Shown: positions 8,945-17,975, counted from the first letter of the stretch. The stretch is 64,000 nt of DNA from Bermanella sp036960565 (GCA_036960565.1 JBALXQ010000014.1:48406-112405); one strand, 5' to 3'. Made by a program: numbers and translations. The notes: generated by a model from the letters alone, not told the origin.

Positions 8945-9532
8945 TTAAATGGAGGTAATACACACCTGATTGCGACCCGTTACTTTCCAAGAGGTTTTTC
9001 TGGCTAGCTTGCCTTCCCCGGTATAAACATCTATGTGTTTTTTCTTAATGGCGCTGCCAGTGTCTCTGGCCACAAACGTGGATACGCCAACGATATCATT
9101 CACCTGTGGGATTACAATTCTATTTCCCATCTTCAAAAAGTTCCTGTCTATGGCCACAGCACCTAATTGTAAGTGCTGACCTTGTGCATCCAATGGTGTA
9201 TCACTCTGGTGCCATTTATTACCGTAATAACCTAGGTACCATCCATAGCGAGTACGCCCCCAACCATTAAGCTTAACTTCTGCTACAAAGGCTTGATTAA
9301 AATTGACCGCGCCTAACGATTCAATTACGACACTTTTATTTTTAGTCGTGGGGAAGTCAGATTCAATAGGAGAATAATAGCCTGTAATTTTCCAGTCTGG
9401 AGTGCATACCGAGGCTTGCGTGGGAAAGGAAAAAATAATGAGCAAGGTAAATAAGGCAGCGACTTTAATTTTTAAAGCACCAGAAAAAGTAACAAAGTAA
9501 AAGGCAGCACTAAACAGCTTCATGGGTTTCAT
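8945..9532 (-). CDS. 3D-domain (Asp-Asp-Asp) exported protein, MltA-like double-psi barrel
   Basis: From the ATG at 9530-9532 the product has 195 residues; a second ATG follows three codons later. A hydrophobic leader ends near FSFPTQASV, so the protein is exported. The C-terminal half shows GNRIVIPQVNDIVGVSTFVA followed by RDTGSAIKKKHIDVY. The last part is the 3D motif (D-x-G-x-A-I-K-x-x-x-I-D-V-Y) found in the catalytic barrel of MltA lytic transglycosylases and in cell-wall-active proteins such as YuiC. Only the 3D half is clear; the full MltA domain is not present. Action on peptidoglycan is family-based inference. Confidence 0.7.
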   Translation of the reverse strand: MKPMKLFSAAFYFVTFSGALKIKVAALFTLLIIFSFPTQASVCTPDWKITGYYSPIESDFPTTKNKSVVIESLGAVNFNQAFVAEVKLNGWGRTRYGWYLGYYGNKWHQSDTPLDAQGQHLQLGAVAIDRNFLKMGNRIVIPQVNDIVGVSTFVARDTGSAIKKKHIDVYTGEGKLARKTSWKVTGRNQVCITSI

Positions 9533-9568
9533 CCCTGTATTATTTATTTTTAAAAGCAAAGGCAGCAC

Positions 9569-9911
9569 CTAGGGTGCGCCGGATTTTTATTGTGTAAACA
9601 GACAGTGCAAAATTTGGCCCAACTGCGTCGCGCTTTAATGCAATTGAAATTAAAATGCAGTGGCAATAGATTACATAGGGTTTTTAAGCTGAATATTTAG
9701 AAAATGTAATTAAACAATAAGGTAGAGCGGTTTTTAAAAGCGGAAAAAGGGCCACTATATTGGTTTTATAGGAGAGAGGTGATAATTATTTTCTAGCCAA
9801 ATATTATAAATAATCACCCTGTTATGCCTTTTAGTAAGTGAAGTGAAGCCATACAGGAATAAGTACAGGCACTATAATTAAATAATGATTTATTTTAATG
9901 GGAGCGGCTGT
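9569..9911. other. non-coding spacer with one hairpin
   Basis: No open frame with coding character was seen. The only structure is an imperfect inverted repeat, GGTGATAATTATT at 9778-9790 against AATAATCACC at 9809-9818, roughly 90 bp upstream of the downstream gene start. It could be an operator or an mRNA leader hairpin. The rest is AT-rich. Confidence 0.4.
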
Positions 9912-10655
9912 GTGAAGGAAAGCCCGCTAACTTTGCCCCTAATTATTCTCGGTATTGTCTGTTTATTAGGTGCCCCTGCGGTAATGGCTGAGGTTAAAAG
10001 TGATAGTGCTATAGTGCTGGGGGCCGCCAATACCACCAGCGGCATGGTCTGTGGCAGCATTATTAAAGAAGCCTATAGACGTATGGGGGTGGTTGTCGAG
10101 ATCCTGTATTTACCTTCGGCGCGGGCGCTGGCGCTGTCCACTCAGGGTAAAACAGATGGTGAAGCCTGCCGGATTTTAAGTGTGGCCCAGCGCAGTAAAA
10201 GCCTTGTTCGGGTACCTGTTGCTTATCTTTCGTTTCATGGTAAGGCCTTTAGTATTAAACCCAGTGTTAAAGTGATGTCCCCCTTGGATTTGGCCAAGTA
10301 TAAAAGCGGCATATTAAATGGCATGGTTTACAGCGATAACCTAACCCGAAAAAGTGAACGTATTAAGGTAAATTCGGCGACGCAGCTGTTTCGTATGTTA
10401 ATTAGCGAACACCTGAATATGGACCTAGTGATCACCACAGAGCTTACCGGACGCATCACCATCGCCCAAGAATTTCCCGGCGCCCAGATACAGATGGCCA
10501 AAACCAATTTAGTGGCCTTGCCGGTTTATCATTATTTGCATGTAAACAATAAAGAAATGGCAGCAGGTATTGAGACCATCCTCAAAGGGATGCTGGACAA
10601 CGGAGAAACCTATCGTATGAAAGAGGCATTTATTATTGAACAAATGAAAAAATAA
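9912..10655 (+). CDS. exported solute-binding-like protein (orphan)
   Basis: Starting at the GTG at 9912, which has GGGAG six bases upstream, the product has 247 residues and a normal signal peptide (LIILGIVCLLGAPAVMA). An ATG at 9885 in frame would add nine polar residues before the leader and is less likely. The mature chain has MVCGSIIKEAYRRMGVVVEI, PSARALALSTQGKTDGEACRI and a late ITTELTGRITIAQEF, matching the layout of distant SBP_bac_3 proteins. No transporter genes are adjacent. It is convergent with creD. Confidence 0.65.
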   Translation: MKESPLTLPLIILGIVCLLGAPAVMAEVKSDSAIVLGAANTTSGMVCGSIIKEAYRRMGVVVEILYLPSARALALSTQGKTDGEACRILSVAQRSKSLVRVPVAYLSFHGKAFSIKPSVKVMSPLDLAKYKSGILNGMVYSDNLTRKSERIKVNSATQLFRMLISEHLNMDLVITTELTGRITIAQEFPGAQIQMAKTNLVALPVYHYLHVNNKEMAAGIETILKGMLDNGETYRMKEAFIIEQMKK

Positions 10656-10663
10656 GAGATGCA

Positions 10664-10683
10664 ACAGGGGAGGGCTCCCCTGT
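10664..10683. terminator. GC-rich hairpin between convergent genes
   Basis: ACAGGGGA, loop GGGC, then TCCCCTGT is a perfect 8-bp stem in the 46 bp between the solute-binding protein and creD. No clean T-tract follows on either strand, so it may be a weak bidirectional terminator or a 3' end stabiliser. Confidence 0.5.
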
Positions 10684-10701
10684 CATTAACGATTTATATT
10701 T

Positions 10702-12090
10702 TTAGTCTGTTACTTTAATTTTTTGTGTTGTTATCTTTAAGTCATCTTCCAATTGATACCAGTCTATATTACGGGTCGATATCATAATCATGGCCAACAC
10801 AGTGAATACTAAGGCCGACCCCATTAATAAGGCGAAATCCTCGGCGCTAACAATTATATAGAGGGTGAAATAGAGCAGGCTTAATACTGCTGAAAACACC
10901 AGTGCCGTCTTACCATCGCGCAATACTGTCACCAGGTAGAAACCTATAAGCAGCACACTGGCCACAGCCGCTACAAAATAAGACAGTAAGAAACTCATGT
11001 GCTCCGATAAAGAGAGCAATAATAAATAGAACAAGGCAATGGCCATCCCCACCAGAGCATATTGAACTGGATGAATTGGCAGTTTTTTTAGAATCTCAAA
11101 TATGAAAAAAGCCACAAAAATCAAGACGATGAAGAGAAATCCATATTTCAAAGACCGTTCTGATTGCAGGTAGCCATCTACTGCTTCAATAAACTCTACA
11201 CCAAAACCGCCCTTAAGCATTTGTTCACATTGGCCCTTTTCACATAGGTTTATTTTTTCTTCCATATTGCTGGCAAACGAACTCACTTGCCATTGTGCGT
11301 CAAAGCCTTGATCACTAACGGTTCTTGAAAGGGGTAAAAAGTCGCCATGAAATCGAGGGTGGGGCCAAGGAGAGTTAAGAGACAATTGGTAGTTTAATGC
11401 TGTGGGGAAAAATTTAATTTCGTCCATGCCTCTTAAATTTAAATTAAGAGAGAATTCAATGTCTTTGTGTTTTTTAAGGTTGCTAATTAACTTATTTGGC
11501 AGTGTCGCATGGACTCCTTTGTCCATGAAGGACAATTGGCTGCCCGCATTGAAGGCGTATTCTTTACTGTTCCAATTTAAGGTTGGCACACTATTGATGC
11601 CACGAGCATCACTCACTGCCACTGATAAATAAGGTTGCGCATACGTTAATACGGCATCCTTCTGGGGTAAATTAACTTTTATCTGTTGGCTAATATTGGC
11701 AGCAGTAAAAGTGCCATTGATATTTAATTGGGTTGCGTAAACTGGAAATTGATAAATGCCCTGATAGCGAATATCGGTATCTATGCTGGATTGGATGTGA
11801 GTCTTGGCCGGTAACACATACTTAACACCGCTCAAGTTTTTGTGGCGTACTATTTTACGCTTGCGATCATCCGACCATTCAGTGCGCTCCCACTTTAGAG
11901 AGTAGGGAACCACCAATATCGGACCCAGTATATCTTGGGCGCCGGTCCAGCTTTTAGCCACAGATGTTTTGGTAATATTTTGAAAGCTTTGACGCTCTCG
12001 TAAAGTGCCAGAGACACTGCTTAATACCACCAGCAATATAATACCAATGAATGTAATCACGCCGCTTTTGATGAATAGAGTTTTGTTCAT
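10702..12090 (-). CDS. creD: CreD inner-membrane envelope protein
   Basis: A 462-residue protein of the CreD family. It has an N-terminal membrane helix (about 8-28), then a long periplasmic beta-rich region containing GPILVVPYSLKWERTEW and LSGVKYVLPAKTHIQSSID, both diagnostic stretches of CreD. Five C-terminal helices follow from about residue 315. CreD is the classical effector of the CreBC two-component system and affects envelope integrity and, in some species, beta-lactam response. It lies downstream of creB and creC on the same strand, but with a 103-bp gap that may hold its own promoter. Its ribosome-binding site (AGGAGG) and start codon fall inside the palindrome at 12089-12119. Confidence 0.92.
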   Translation of the reverse strand: MNKTLFIKSGVITFIGIILLVVLSSVSGTLRERQSFQNITKTSVAKSWTGAQDILGPILVVPYSLKWERTEWSDDRKRKIVRHKNLSGVKYVLPAKTHIQSSIDTDIRYQGIYQFPVYATQLNINGTFTAANISQQIKVNLPQKDAVLTYAQPYLSVAVSDARGINSVPTLNWNSKEYAFNAGSQLSFMDKGVHATLPNKLISNLKKHKDIEFSLNLNLRGMDEIKFFPTALNYQLSLNSPWPHPRFHGDFLPLSRTVSDQGFDAQWQVSSFASNMEEKINLCEKGQCEQMLKGGFGVEFIEAVDGYLQSERSLKYGFLFIVLIFVAFFIFEILKKLPIHPVQYALVGMAIALFYLLLLSLSEHMSFLLSYFVAAVASVLLIGFYLVTVLRDGKTALVFSAVLSLLYFTLYIIVSAEDFALLMGSALVFTVLAMIMISTRNIDWYQLEDDLKITTQKIKVTD

Positions 12091-12119
12091 ATGAGCCTCC
12101 TAAATTAGTAGGCTCATAT
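12089..12119 (-). promoter_or_regulatory. palindrome enclosing the creD ribosome-binding site and start codon
   Basis: ATATGAGCCT at 12089-12098 pairs perfectly with AGGCTCATAT at 12110-12119. The 11-base centre is itself nearly palindromic (CTAA-A-TTAG). On the creD mRNA the 3' arm contains the AGGAGG Shine-Dalgarno region and runs into the ATG, so a folded RNA would hide both. The same symmetry could instead serve as a DNA operator. The structure is seen directly; its function is inferred. Confidence 0.6.
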
Positions 12120-12193
12120 TAATTGGGCTGTGTGTGCTGCGAATGTGGTTTGTGTGTGCTGCCTAGTTTTTATGTTTTAAGGGCATTTATTCG

Positions 12194-13642
12194 TTATTTT
12201 TTAGGCAGCTCAAGTACCACTCGAGCACCTTGGTCGGGGCGATTTTCAATGGATATTCTACCTTTGTGCAACTCAATAGCGCGTTTTGAGAAGGTTAGGC
12301 CTAGACCAGAGCTGCGTTTGCCACCCTCTGGCCTAGCTAAAGAATAAAAGCGCTCAAATACACGGTTTAGAGCGTAGTTGGGAATACCAGGGCCATCATC
12401 CTGTATTTGTAACTTAATGGTGTCTTTGACGTGGGTTTGGCTGTCCGAGGTTAACTGGATTTGTATCTGACCATATTCAGGGGAGAATTCCACGGCGTTA
12501 CTAATGAGGTTGTCTAGCACCTGTTGCAACATAAACTCGTTACCTGAAAGATGTAGATTCTCTTCACAATTAAGTGCCAGGGTTAAATGCTTTTTATTAA
12601 GACTAATTTGTTTTTGAGAGACCACATCACTCACGAGACTACTAAAGTTTATTGCTTGGGTTTTTTCAAGCTTGGATAAATTTTCCACTCTAGCCACATC
12701 TAACATGCGCTGAATGAAGCCATGCAGGCGTTTACTTTCTATCTGTATGTTATCGCTAAAATGTTCAATGTCTTTATCTGGCATGGCTGGGCTAATAAGC
12801 TCAGCGGCTCCCATGATGGCGGAGAGTGGGCTCTTCATTTCATGGGTCATGGTCAGTAGGTATTCTTCCACGTATTCCTTATTGGTTAATTGTTCACGCA
12901 TATTTTTCATGGCATGGGCTAGGGTGATCAGTTCCGATTCCCCAAGCTTAGGAGGTTCTATATCTTGCCCTGTGGTGAGTTGCTTGGCGTAGGTAACCAA
13001 CTTACGAATAGACCCTGTTAGCCAGTACGAGAGAATAGCGCCGGCCAATAATGACAATACCAGCAATAATCCCCCCCAGTATTTCAGTTTATTATTAATG
13101 AGCGCAAAAAAGGGTCGTAAGGATTGATTGCTCTTGGCCACAGTTAATACACCGATAATGTCTCCCATGTGTTGCACCGGTGCAGCCACATGCATGACAG
13201 ATGTGGATTCATCACCAGGAATACGTTTACTGCTGCGTGCACCGTATTGTCCTTTTAGGGTGAGATAAACATCGTTCCACTGCGAATAATCTTGACCTAG
13301 CGCCAGGTGAGCTGAGTCGTAAATCACAATGCCGGACGCATTTGTCATATAGATGCGAATACTGGCCTTTTCTTTTTTTACACCAAAGATCGTGGCGTTA
13401 TATTGTCGTTTAAGAAAATTGTTCACATGCTTTGAAAAATCTTGATGTTGTTCAGGATTTTGTACAACCGGTATTGCAAACTCGGCCAGCAAGTTAGCCA
13501 TCTCTACCAAGGTTTCTTCTGTGGTTTGGCGAATAGTGGGTTTTACCTGAGAAGAAACCACATTAAAGCCCCAATAGGCGGCAACACCAATGAGGGCAAA
13601 ATACACTAGGAAGACTCGTAAACTTAAATTAATAGAGCTCAT
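12194..13642 (-). CDS. creC: CreC sensor histidine kinase
   Basis: A 482-residue membrane kinase. Helix 1 is at about 8-27 and helix 2 at about 187-208, bracketing a periplasmic sensor with VMHVAAPVQHMGDIIGVLTV. HAMP follows, then the H-box TMTHEMKSPLSAI with phosphoacceptor His267. The ATPase domain has NLISNAVEFSP (N-box), DDGPGIP (G1) and SSGLGLTFSKRAIELHKG (G2). It closes with the family's ARVVLELP. CreC phosphorylates CreB. Its ATG overlaps the creB stop codon by one base (TAATG), so translation is coupled. All catalytic motifs appear intact. Confidence 0.92.
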   Translation of the reverse strand: MSSINLSLRVFLVYFALIGVAAYWGFNVVSSQVKPTIRQTTEETLVEMANLLAEFAIPVVQNPEQHQDFSKHVNNFLKRQYNATIFGVKKEKASIRIYMTNASGIVIYDSAHLALGQDYSQWNDVYLTLKGQYGARSSKRIPGDESTSVMHVAAPVQHMGDIIGVLTVAKSNQSLRPFFALINNKLKYWGGLLLVLSLLAGAILSYWLTGSIRKLVTYAKQLTTGQDIEPPKLGESELITLAHAMKNMREQLTNKEYVEEYLLTMTHEMKSPLSAIMGAAELISPAMPDKDIEHFSDNIQIESKRLHGFIQRMLDVARVENLSKLEKTQAINFSSLVSDVVSQKQISLNKKHLTLALNCEENLHLSGNEFMLQQVLDNLISNAVEFSPEYGQIQIQLTSDSQTHVKDTIKLQIQDDGPGIPNYALNRVFERFYSLARPEGGKRSSGLGLTFSKRAIELHKGRISIENRPDQGARVVLELPKK

Positions 13643-14322
13643 TATGAATGTTCCAGACTGTAACCTATGCCGCGATGAGTTTTAATTATCTCCATTTCTT
13701 TGTTTACTTCCTTTAACTTTGCCCGCAAGGTTTTGACATGTGTATCCACCACTCGATCTAAACTGTTGTCTGGTTCATGCCAAACTTTTACCAATAATTC
13801 TTCACGGGAGTACACTCGCTTAGGATGTTTGTACATGACCTGTAAGACACCAAATTCATAGCGGGTGAGATCTAATAACTGCCCACAAAAATGTACGGCT
13901 CTATTTTCATCATTTAATTGCAATAGGGCATGATTAGACTCGGGGGTAGATACTTGATAGCGGCGTAAATTAGTTTTTACTCGTGCCACTAGTTCCCTTG
14001 GGCTAAAAGGTTTGCAAATGTAATCATCGGCACCCATTTCCAGCCCCACCACTCGATCAATTTCGTCTGCTCGAGCACTCAAAAATAACAATGGCACTTG
14101 GGATTGCTCTCTAATCTTGCGGCACACTTCAAAGCCATCTATGTCGGGTAAACCTATATCCAAAATAATTAGGTCAGGGCTTTGCTCTTTAAAAAGACTT
14201 AGCGCCTCCATGCCACTTGATGCCCATAACACCTCAAAACTGGCGGCTTTTAAGGCATATTGTATGTTGTCGGCAATACTGGGTTCATCTTCCACCAGTA
14301 AAATGCGGGCATTTGCTTTCAT
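13642..14322 (-). CDS. creB: CreB response regulator (OmpR/PhoB class)
   Basis: The product has 226 residues. The receiver domain has the acidic pocket E11-D12, phosphorylation site D55 (LIILDIGLPDIDGFEV) and the conserved Lys in DDYICKPFSPRELVARV. The C-terminal winged helix has LTRYEFGVLQVMYKHPKRVYS and VDTHVKTLRAKLKE, ending IKTHRGIGYSLE. It is the first gene of creBCD. In enterobacteria CreB binds a TTCAC direct repeat; only a degraded version of that was found upstream (see rejected items), so the operator here may differ. Confidence 0.93.
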   Translation of the reverse strand: MKANARILLVEDEPSIADNIQYALKAASFEVLWASSGMEALSLFKEQSPDLIILDIGLPDIDGFEVCRKIREQSQVPLLFLSARADEIDRVVGLEMGADDYICKPFSPRELVARVKTNLRRYQVSTPESNHALLQLNDENRAVHFCGQLLDLTRYEFGVLQVMYKHPKRVYSREELLVKVWHEPDNSLDRVVDTHVKTLRAKLKEVNKEMEIIKTHRGIGYSLEHS

Positions 14323-14441
14323 AAATTATTCTGCTTCATGATGTCCATATCTTTTCTATAGTTAAGTATTGAAAGATTATTTTTGAGTACGTGATATTGG
14401 TGGCTAAACATATTTTTTTAATATTCTTTCACCATTAATTC

Positions 14442-15344
14442 CTACAAGTCAGAAAACACCTGCTTCAACCATTTCAATAACGCCTGATACCCAGCTTGTT
14501 TGTTTTCATTGGGCTTAGTGACCAGATAAAACGCTTCATCAAGCTGGGTTGGTTTGTGAGCAAGAGGTATGATTTTTTTCTGTTGCAGTGCTGTATTCGA
14601 AATAGGAAACACCGCCACGCTAATGCCAAGGCCTTCTTCGGCGGCGCGGATGCTGGCGTCGTAGGAATCGAAAAACAATTCTTGTTTGGGGGTAAAGTTA
14701 AACCTATCCATTAACCCTTGCCAGTCATTCACCTTCGTGCGGCTGTGGATAAGGGTTTGTTGTTGCCAATCTTTGGTTTCTTTAATGGGGTGTGAATCTA
14801 GGTATTCTTTACTGGCGACTAGGCTCGACTGTGCTTTTGCAATAAGCGCCACATCATGTTCCGGCCAGGGTGGCACGCCAAAACGGATGGCGGCGTCTAG
14901 TTCCTTGTCTGGCAAATTTTCCAATTGGATGCTGGTTTGCAGCAAAAGATTAATATCTGGGTATTGTTCTTTAAATTCAGCCAGCCTTGGGATGATTACC
15001 TCGTTGGCAATGTAAGGGATCATGCTGACCCTTAAAGTCGGCGATATATATTGTTCGGCAAATTGATCGTAGCCCGCTTCATAATGATTAACTGTGGCTT
15101 TTGCCACCTCATAAAAACGCACCCCAGCGCGGGTTAATTCTAATGTTCTTTTTTTGCGGCTAAATAGCTCAAGACCAATGTGAGTTTCTAAGGTTTTTAT
15201 TTGCTGACTAATAGCCGAGGGGCTCACATTTAATTGCGTGGCGGCCAGTTTAAAACTGTTGTGAAAGGCCGCTGCCACAAAAGCCGGCAGGTATTGAATA
15301 GGAGGCGAGCGATAACTACCTTGACTAAGGGGGTGCTTAAACAT
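14442..15344 (-). CDS. LysR-family regulator, GcvA/AmpR-like
   Basis: A 300-residue regulator. The N-terminal helix-turn-helix has LPAFVAAAFHNSFKLAATQL, then SPSAISQQIKTLETHIG and LFSRKKRTLELT, the GcvA/AmpR subgroup signature. The effector domain starts near LRVSMIPYIANEVIIPRLAEF. It is divergent from the GST-like gene at 15548 across about 200 bp containing the palindrome CTATCGATAG, so the GST-like gene is the probable target. The end lies 119 bp upstream of creB, transcribed in the same direction, but the two are not an obvious operon. Confidence 0.9.
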   Translation of the reverse strand: MFKHPLSQGSYRSPPIQYLPAFVAAAFHNSFKLAATQLNVSPSAISQQIKTLETHIGLELFSRKKRTLELTRAGVRFYEVAKATVNHYEAGYDQFAEQYISPTLRVSMIPYIANEVIIPRLAEFKEQYPDINLLLQTSIQLENLPDKELDAAIRFGVPPWPEHDVALIAKAQSSLVASKEYLDSHPIKETKDWQQQTLIHSRTKVNDWQGLMDRFNFTPKQELFFDSYDASIRAAEEGLGISVAVFPISNTALQQKKIIPLAHKPTQLDEAFYLVTKPNENKQAGYQALLKWLKQVFSDL

Positions 15345-15438
15345 TTATTAACTCTTAACAGCGGGTATAGAGATATTATCAACGATAGGTAAGAATTTCT
15401 AATGATTAAGCCACATTTTATCGTTTGTAAAAGCCCTG

Positions 15439-15448
15439 CTATCGATAG
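15439..15448. promoter_or_regulatory. palindrome in the LysR / GST intergenic region
   Basis: CTATCGATAG is a perfect 10-bp palindrome about 100 bp upstream of both divergent starts, where a LysR operator would be expected. A nearby TTATCG at 15418-15423 repeats its half. Assignment as the operator is inference. Confidence 0.35.
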
Positions 15449-15547
15449 ATTATAGTTGCCTATTAACAACCTCGCTGTGATGTGTTTACAGTAGGTAAGA
15501 CAAACTAATGTATTGCCAGATGGCTTTGACTATATTTGGAGGCCCAC

Positions 15548-16318
15548 GTGCCCGTTAACTACGTAGATTTTGAACAAGCCATAGTCCAGCAAGGGCTACG
15601 CATGGTAGTGGTACCGGGCCTTCCTAGCCCTTGGGCCGAGGCTGCCAAAGGCATACTGCATGTGAAAAAGATTCCTTGGGCCGCGGTGCGCCTAGATCAG
15701 CGTAATAATGACATGGCCCAATGGACTGGCACTCGCAGCGGACCGGTGGCCATATACAATAATGACGCGCCTCTTACGGGCTGGCGTGAAATATTGGATC
15801 TGGCAGAAGAGTTATCAACGAAGGCGGAGTTACTGCCAACGGAACCTAAGGCGCGCGAGCAGGCCTTGATGCTTTGCCAAAATATTTGCGGCGAAATGGG
15901 GTTGGGCTGGACGCGCAGATTAAACAGCGTTCACAGTGGCCTAACTGGCCAGGGTGGTTTTATTGAACCCATTGCCAAGTACTTGGGCAGTAAATATGGC
16001 TATGAAGCGGATCAGGGGCCTGGGTATTCGTCGCGCGTGGTGGAGCTGTTGAATATGTTAGCTCAGTGCTTACATGAGCAGCGCAAGGCAGGCGAATCTT
16101 TTTATGTGGGTTCACAATTGTCGGCGGTGGATATTTACAGTGCCTGCTTCATGGCTTATTTCAAACCCTTGCCACACGAGCAGTGCGCGATGGATAAGTC
16201 CATGCGCGTCACTTTTGAAGATATGGATGAATTTATTGCCGCGGCACTTGATCCTATTTTAATTGAGCACAGGGATTTTGTTTACGGCGAATTTTTAGAG
16301 TTGCCACTTTCGCTTTAA
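15548..16318 (+). CDS. glutathione S-transferase-like protein
   Basis: The start is the GTG at 15548 because GGAGG sits five bases upstream (15538-15542). A TTG at 15536 is in frame but overlaps that site. The product has 256 residues. The N-terminal thioredoxin-like part has LRMVVVPGLPSPWAEAAKGI and LHVKKIPWAAVRLD, then SGPVAIYNNDAPLTGWREIL in the position of the glutathione-binding strand. The helical C-terminal part has YVGSQLSAVDIYSACFMAYF, the GST N-capping/hydrophobic staple type motif. It is divergent from a LysR gene. A detoxification role is plausible, but the family assignment is only moderate. Confidence 0.65.
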   Translation: MPVNYVDFEQAIVQQGLRMVVVPGLPSPWAEAAKGILHVKKIPWAAVRLDQRNNDMAQWTGTRSGPVAIYNNDAPLTGWREILDLAEELSTKAELLPTEPKAREQALMLCQNICGEMGLGWTRRLNSVHSGLTGQGGFIEPIAKYLGSKYGYEADQGPGYSSRVVELLNMLAQCLHEQRKAGESFYVGSQLSAVDIYSACFMAYFKPLPHEQCAMDKSMRVTFEDMDEFIAAALDPILIEHRDFVYGEFLELPLSL

Positions 16319-16328
16319 TTAAGAAGTG

Positions 16329-16360
16329 GGAGCGTGGTTAAACAGTTTAATTACCGCTCC
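16329..16360. terminator. bidirectional hairpin between convergent genes
   Basis: GGAGCGTGGTTAA at 16329-16341 pairs, with one or two mismatches, with TTAATTACCGCTCC at 16347-16360. It is placed in the 49 bp between the GST-like gene and the convergent PhnD-like gene. Confidence 0.5.
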
Positions 16361-16367
16361 TGTTGGT

Positions 16368-17156
16368 TTACTTCTCTTGAGACTTTATTAACAAATCAAG
16401 CTGTTGCTTAAAGTCATTAACCCGCTGTGGATATATTCGAGCTGATGTGATGGTGCCCCATTCACCAAAATTTAAATGCTTAATCGATTTTTCAATAGCA
16501 GGCTTTAGGGACGCAGGGGAATGTTCCGATATAACCAGTAAGCTTTTTAACGGCTGAGATTTTTTTAAAATCACATAATCATTTTTAATCGCTTCAGGCA
16601 TGCGATTAAAAATGGCGGTGGATATCACGCCACTACTTCCCTGCTTTTTAGCAAGGCGTAGGCCAATTACATCATGGCGATGGCCAGAATCAATCTCTAC
16701 TTGCCCGCTTAAACCACTTTGAGCCAACCATTGTTTCAGCATGATGTAACCCCGGCTAAACTCTCCCTGTACCATAATTCTTTTTCCTGTGAGCTGCTTC
16801 ATATCAAAACTGCTGAGGGTGCCTTTATTGGTAATTAGCATATTACTGAAGGCTTTGCGGGTTTCAAAAATGGCTAATAATCCGTGGGGTTTTAATGCCT
16901 CATAATAAAAACCGGGTATCAGGCCCATGTGTGCCTCACCTTTTACCAACGCCATGACAAATTTTTCATGGGTGGGTTCTATTTTCATGGAAACTTTACA
17001 GCCGGTTAATTTTTCTATGTTTTCATTAAATCCAGCTAAATACTCTAGGTAAAAACTGACCGAAAAAAATGGTCCGTATACTGCCTTAATGACTTGGTTA
17101 CAAGAATAAGAATTAAACGAAATAAGAATGGTGATCAAGGCAATGGCAATTTTCAT
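16368..17156 (-). CDS. PhnD-like periplasmic phosphate/phosphonate-type binding protein (orphan)
   Basis: From the ATG at 17154-17156, preceded by AAGGGTG, the product has 262 residues with signal peptide MKIAIALITILISFNSYS. The frame also opens 20 codons earlier, but that would bury the leader. The chain matches the PhnD/ TAXI-like binding-protein layout: YGPFFSVSFYLEYLAGFNEN, GEAHMGLIPGFYYEAL, then LTGKRIMVQGEFSRGYIMLK and SSGVISTAIFNRMPEAI. No ABC transporter genes are near. Such orphan proteins are sometimes fused or paired to sensors. The ligand is unknown. Confidence 0.65.
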   Translation of the reverse strand: MKIAIALITILISFNSYSCNQVIKAVYGPFFSVSFYLEYLAGFNENIEKLTGCKVSMKIEPTHEKFVMALVKGEAHMGLIPGFYYEALKPHGLLAIFETRKAFSNMLITNKGTLSSFDMKQLTGKRIMVQGEFSRGYIMLKQWLAQSGLSGQVEIDSGHRHDVIGLRLAKKQGSSGVISTAIFNRMPEAIKNDYVILKKSQPLKSLLVISEHSPASLKPAIEKSIKHLNFGEWGTITSARIYPQRVNDFKQQLDLLIKSQEK

Positions 17157-17334
17157 GGAAGCACCCTTAAAAGACTGATTAAAGTATAGAGCAGGTTGGT
17201 CATAAAAATTTAACAATGGGCATATGAGGGTTAGTGCGTCGCAGCAACAAATAGGTTTAGGGAGAGCTATGTGGAGGCTGGACCGTGCTTTTAAAAAACA
17301 AGATCCAGCCTCGCCCTAAAAAGATATTTAGTAT

Positions 17335-17874
17335 TTATCCTTTACCCGGCAACATGCCTTTTAAGACAGAATCTTTATCGATGAAGTGGTGCTTTAAAGC
17401 GGCGCCTATGTGGGCCGTCAGCATGGCTATAATCACCCAGTACAAAGTAATATGCAGGCTTAATACCAGTTCATAATTGGTATTTGCCAGCAGGTCAAAG
17501 GCGCTGTAGTTAATGTTGTAACCTTTGGCTATGAAATCCTGCTCGGTGGTAGAGGCCAGTAAAATACCAAGCATAAGCTGGGCGAAAATCACAATATACA
17601 AGCCATAGTGCATCACTTTAGCCATTAACTTCTGTATATCAGACATGCTGCCTGGCAAGGGTGGGAAGCCATTTTTCAAACGCCACAGCACTCGTAAGGT
17701 CATGCAGATGAGTATGGTGGTCACGGAAGCGCCGTGATCGCCATATTCTTCTATCTTGTGTAGGGCATCCAGATCCGACATACCAAAAGCCGCGATCAAG
17801 GTGGCGGTAATGTTAAGAGCAATGAGCCAGTGTAGAAATTTGTCGACACGCCCATAGGTGGTTGAAGAGGCCAT
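17335..17874 (-). CDS. cytochrome b561
   Basis: A 179-residue four-helix membrane cytochrome of the bacterial b561 type (CybB-like), which passes electrons between quinol and superoxide or periplasmic partners. The haem-ligand histidines are in place: H15 (KFLHWLI), H47 (DHGAS), H89 (MHYGLY), then H141 (LSLHITLYW) and H155 (LTAHIGAALKHHF). The length fits the family. It is divergent from the LysR gene at 17976 with about 100 bp between them and is the likely target of that regulator. Confidence 0.88.
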   Translation of the reverse strand: MASSTTYGRVDKFLHWLIALNITATLIAAFGMSDLDALHKIEEYGDHGASVTTILICMTLRVLWRLKNGFPPLPGSMSDIQKLMAKVMHYGLYIVIFAQLMLGILLASTTEQDFIAKGYNINYSAFDLLANTNYELVLSLHITLYWVIIAMLTAHIGAALKHHFIDKDSVLKGMLPGKG

Positions 17875-17975
17875 AATATAGTTCCTGAAGTGAGTATAAG
17901 TACACTATATCTATTGCTAAAACCCTGATAAACAGCCTATATTTCAATTAACTATTCGCGATTCAAGAACAGTGT

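Noticed and set aside
14428..14443. Possible CreB 'cre tag' TTCAC-N6-TTCCT upstream of creB
   Set aside because: The second half matches only three of five bases of the enterobacterial TTCAC repeat, and the site overlaps the neighbouring LysR stop codon. Not strong enough to annotate.
15475..15490. CRP-like TGTGATGTGTTTACAG before the GST gene
   Set aside because: One half-site is exact but the other (TACAG) has two changes from TCACA. Chance occurrence is likely.
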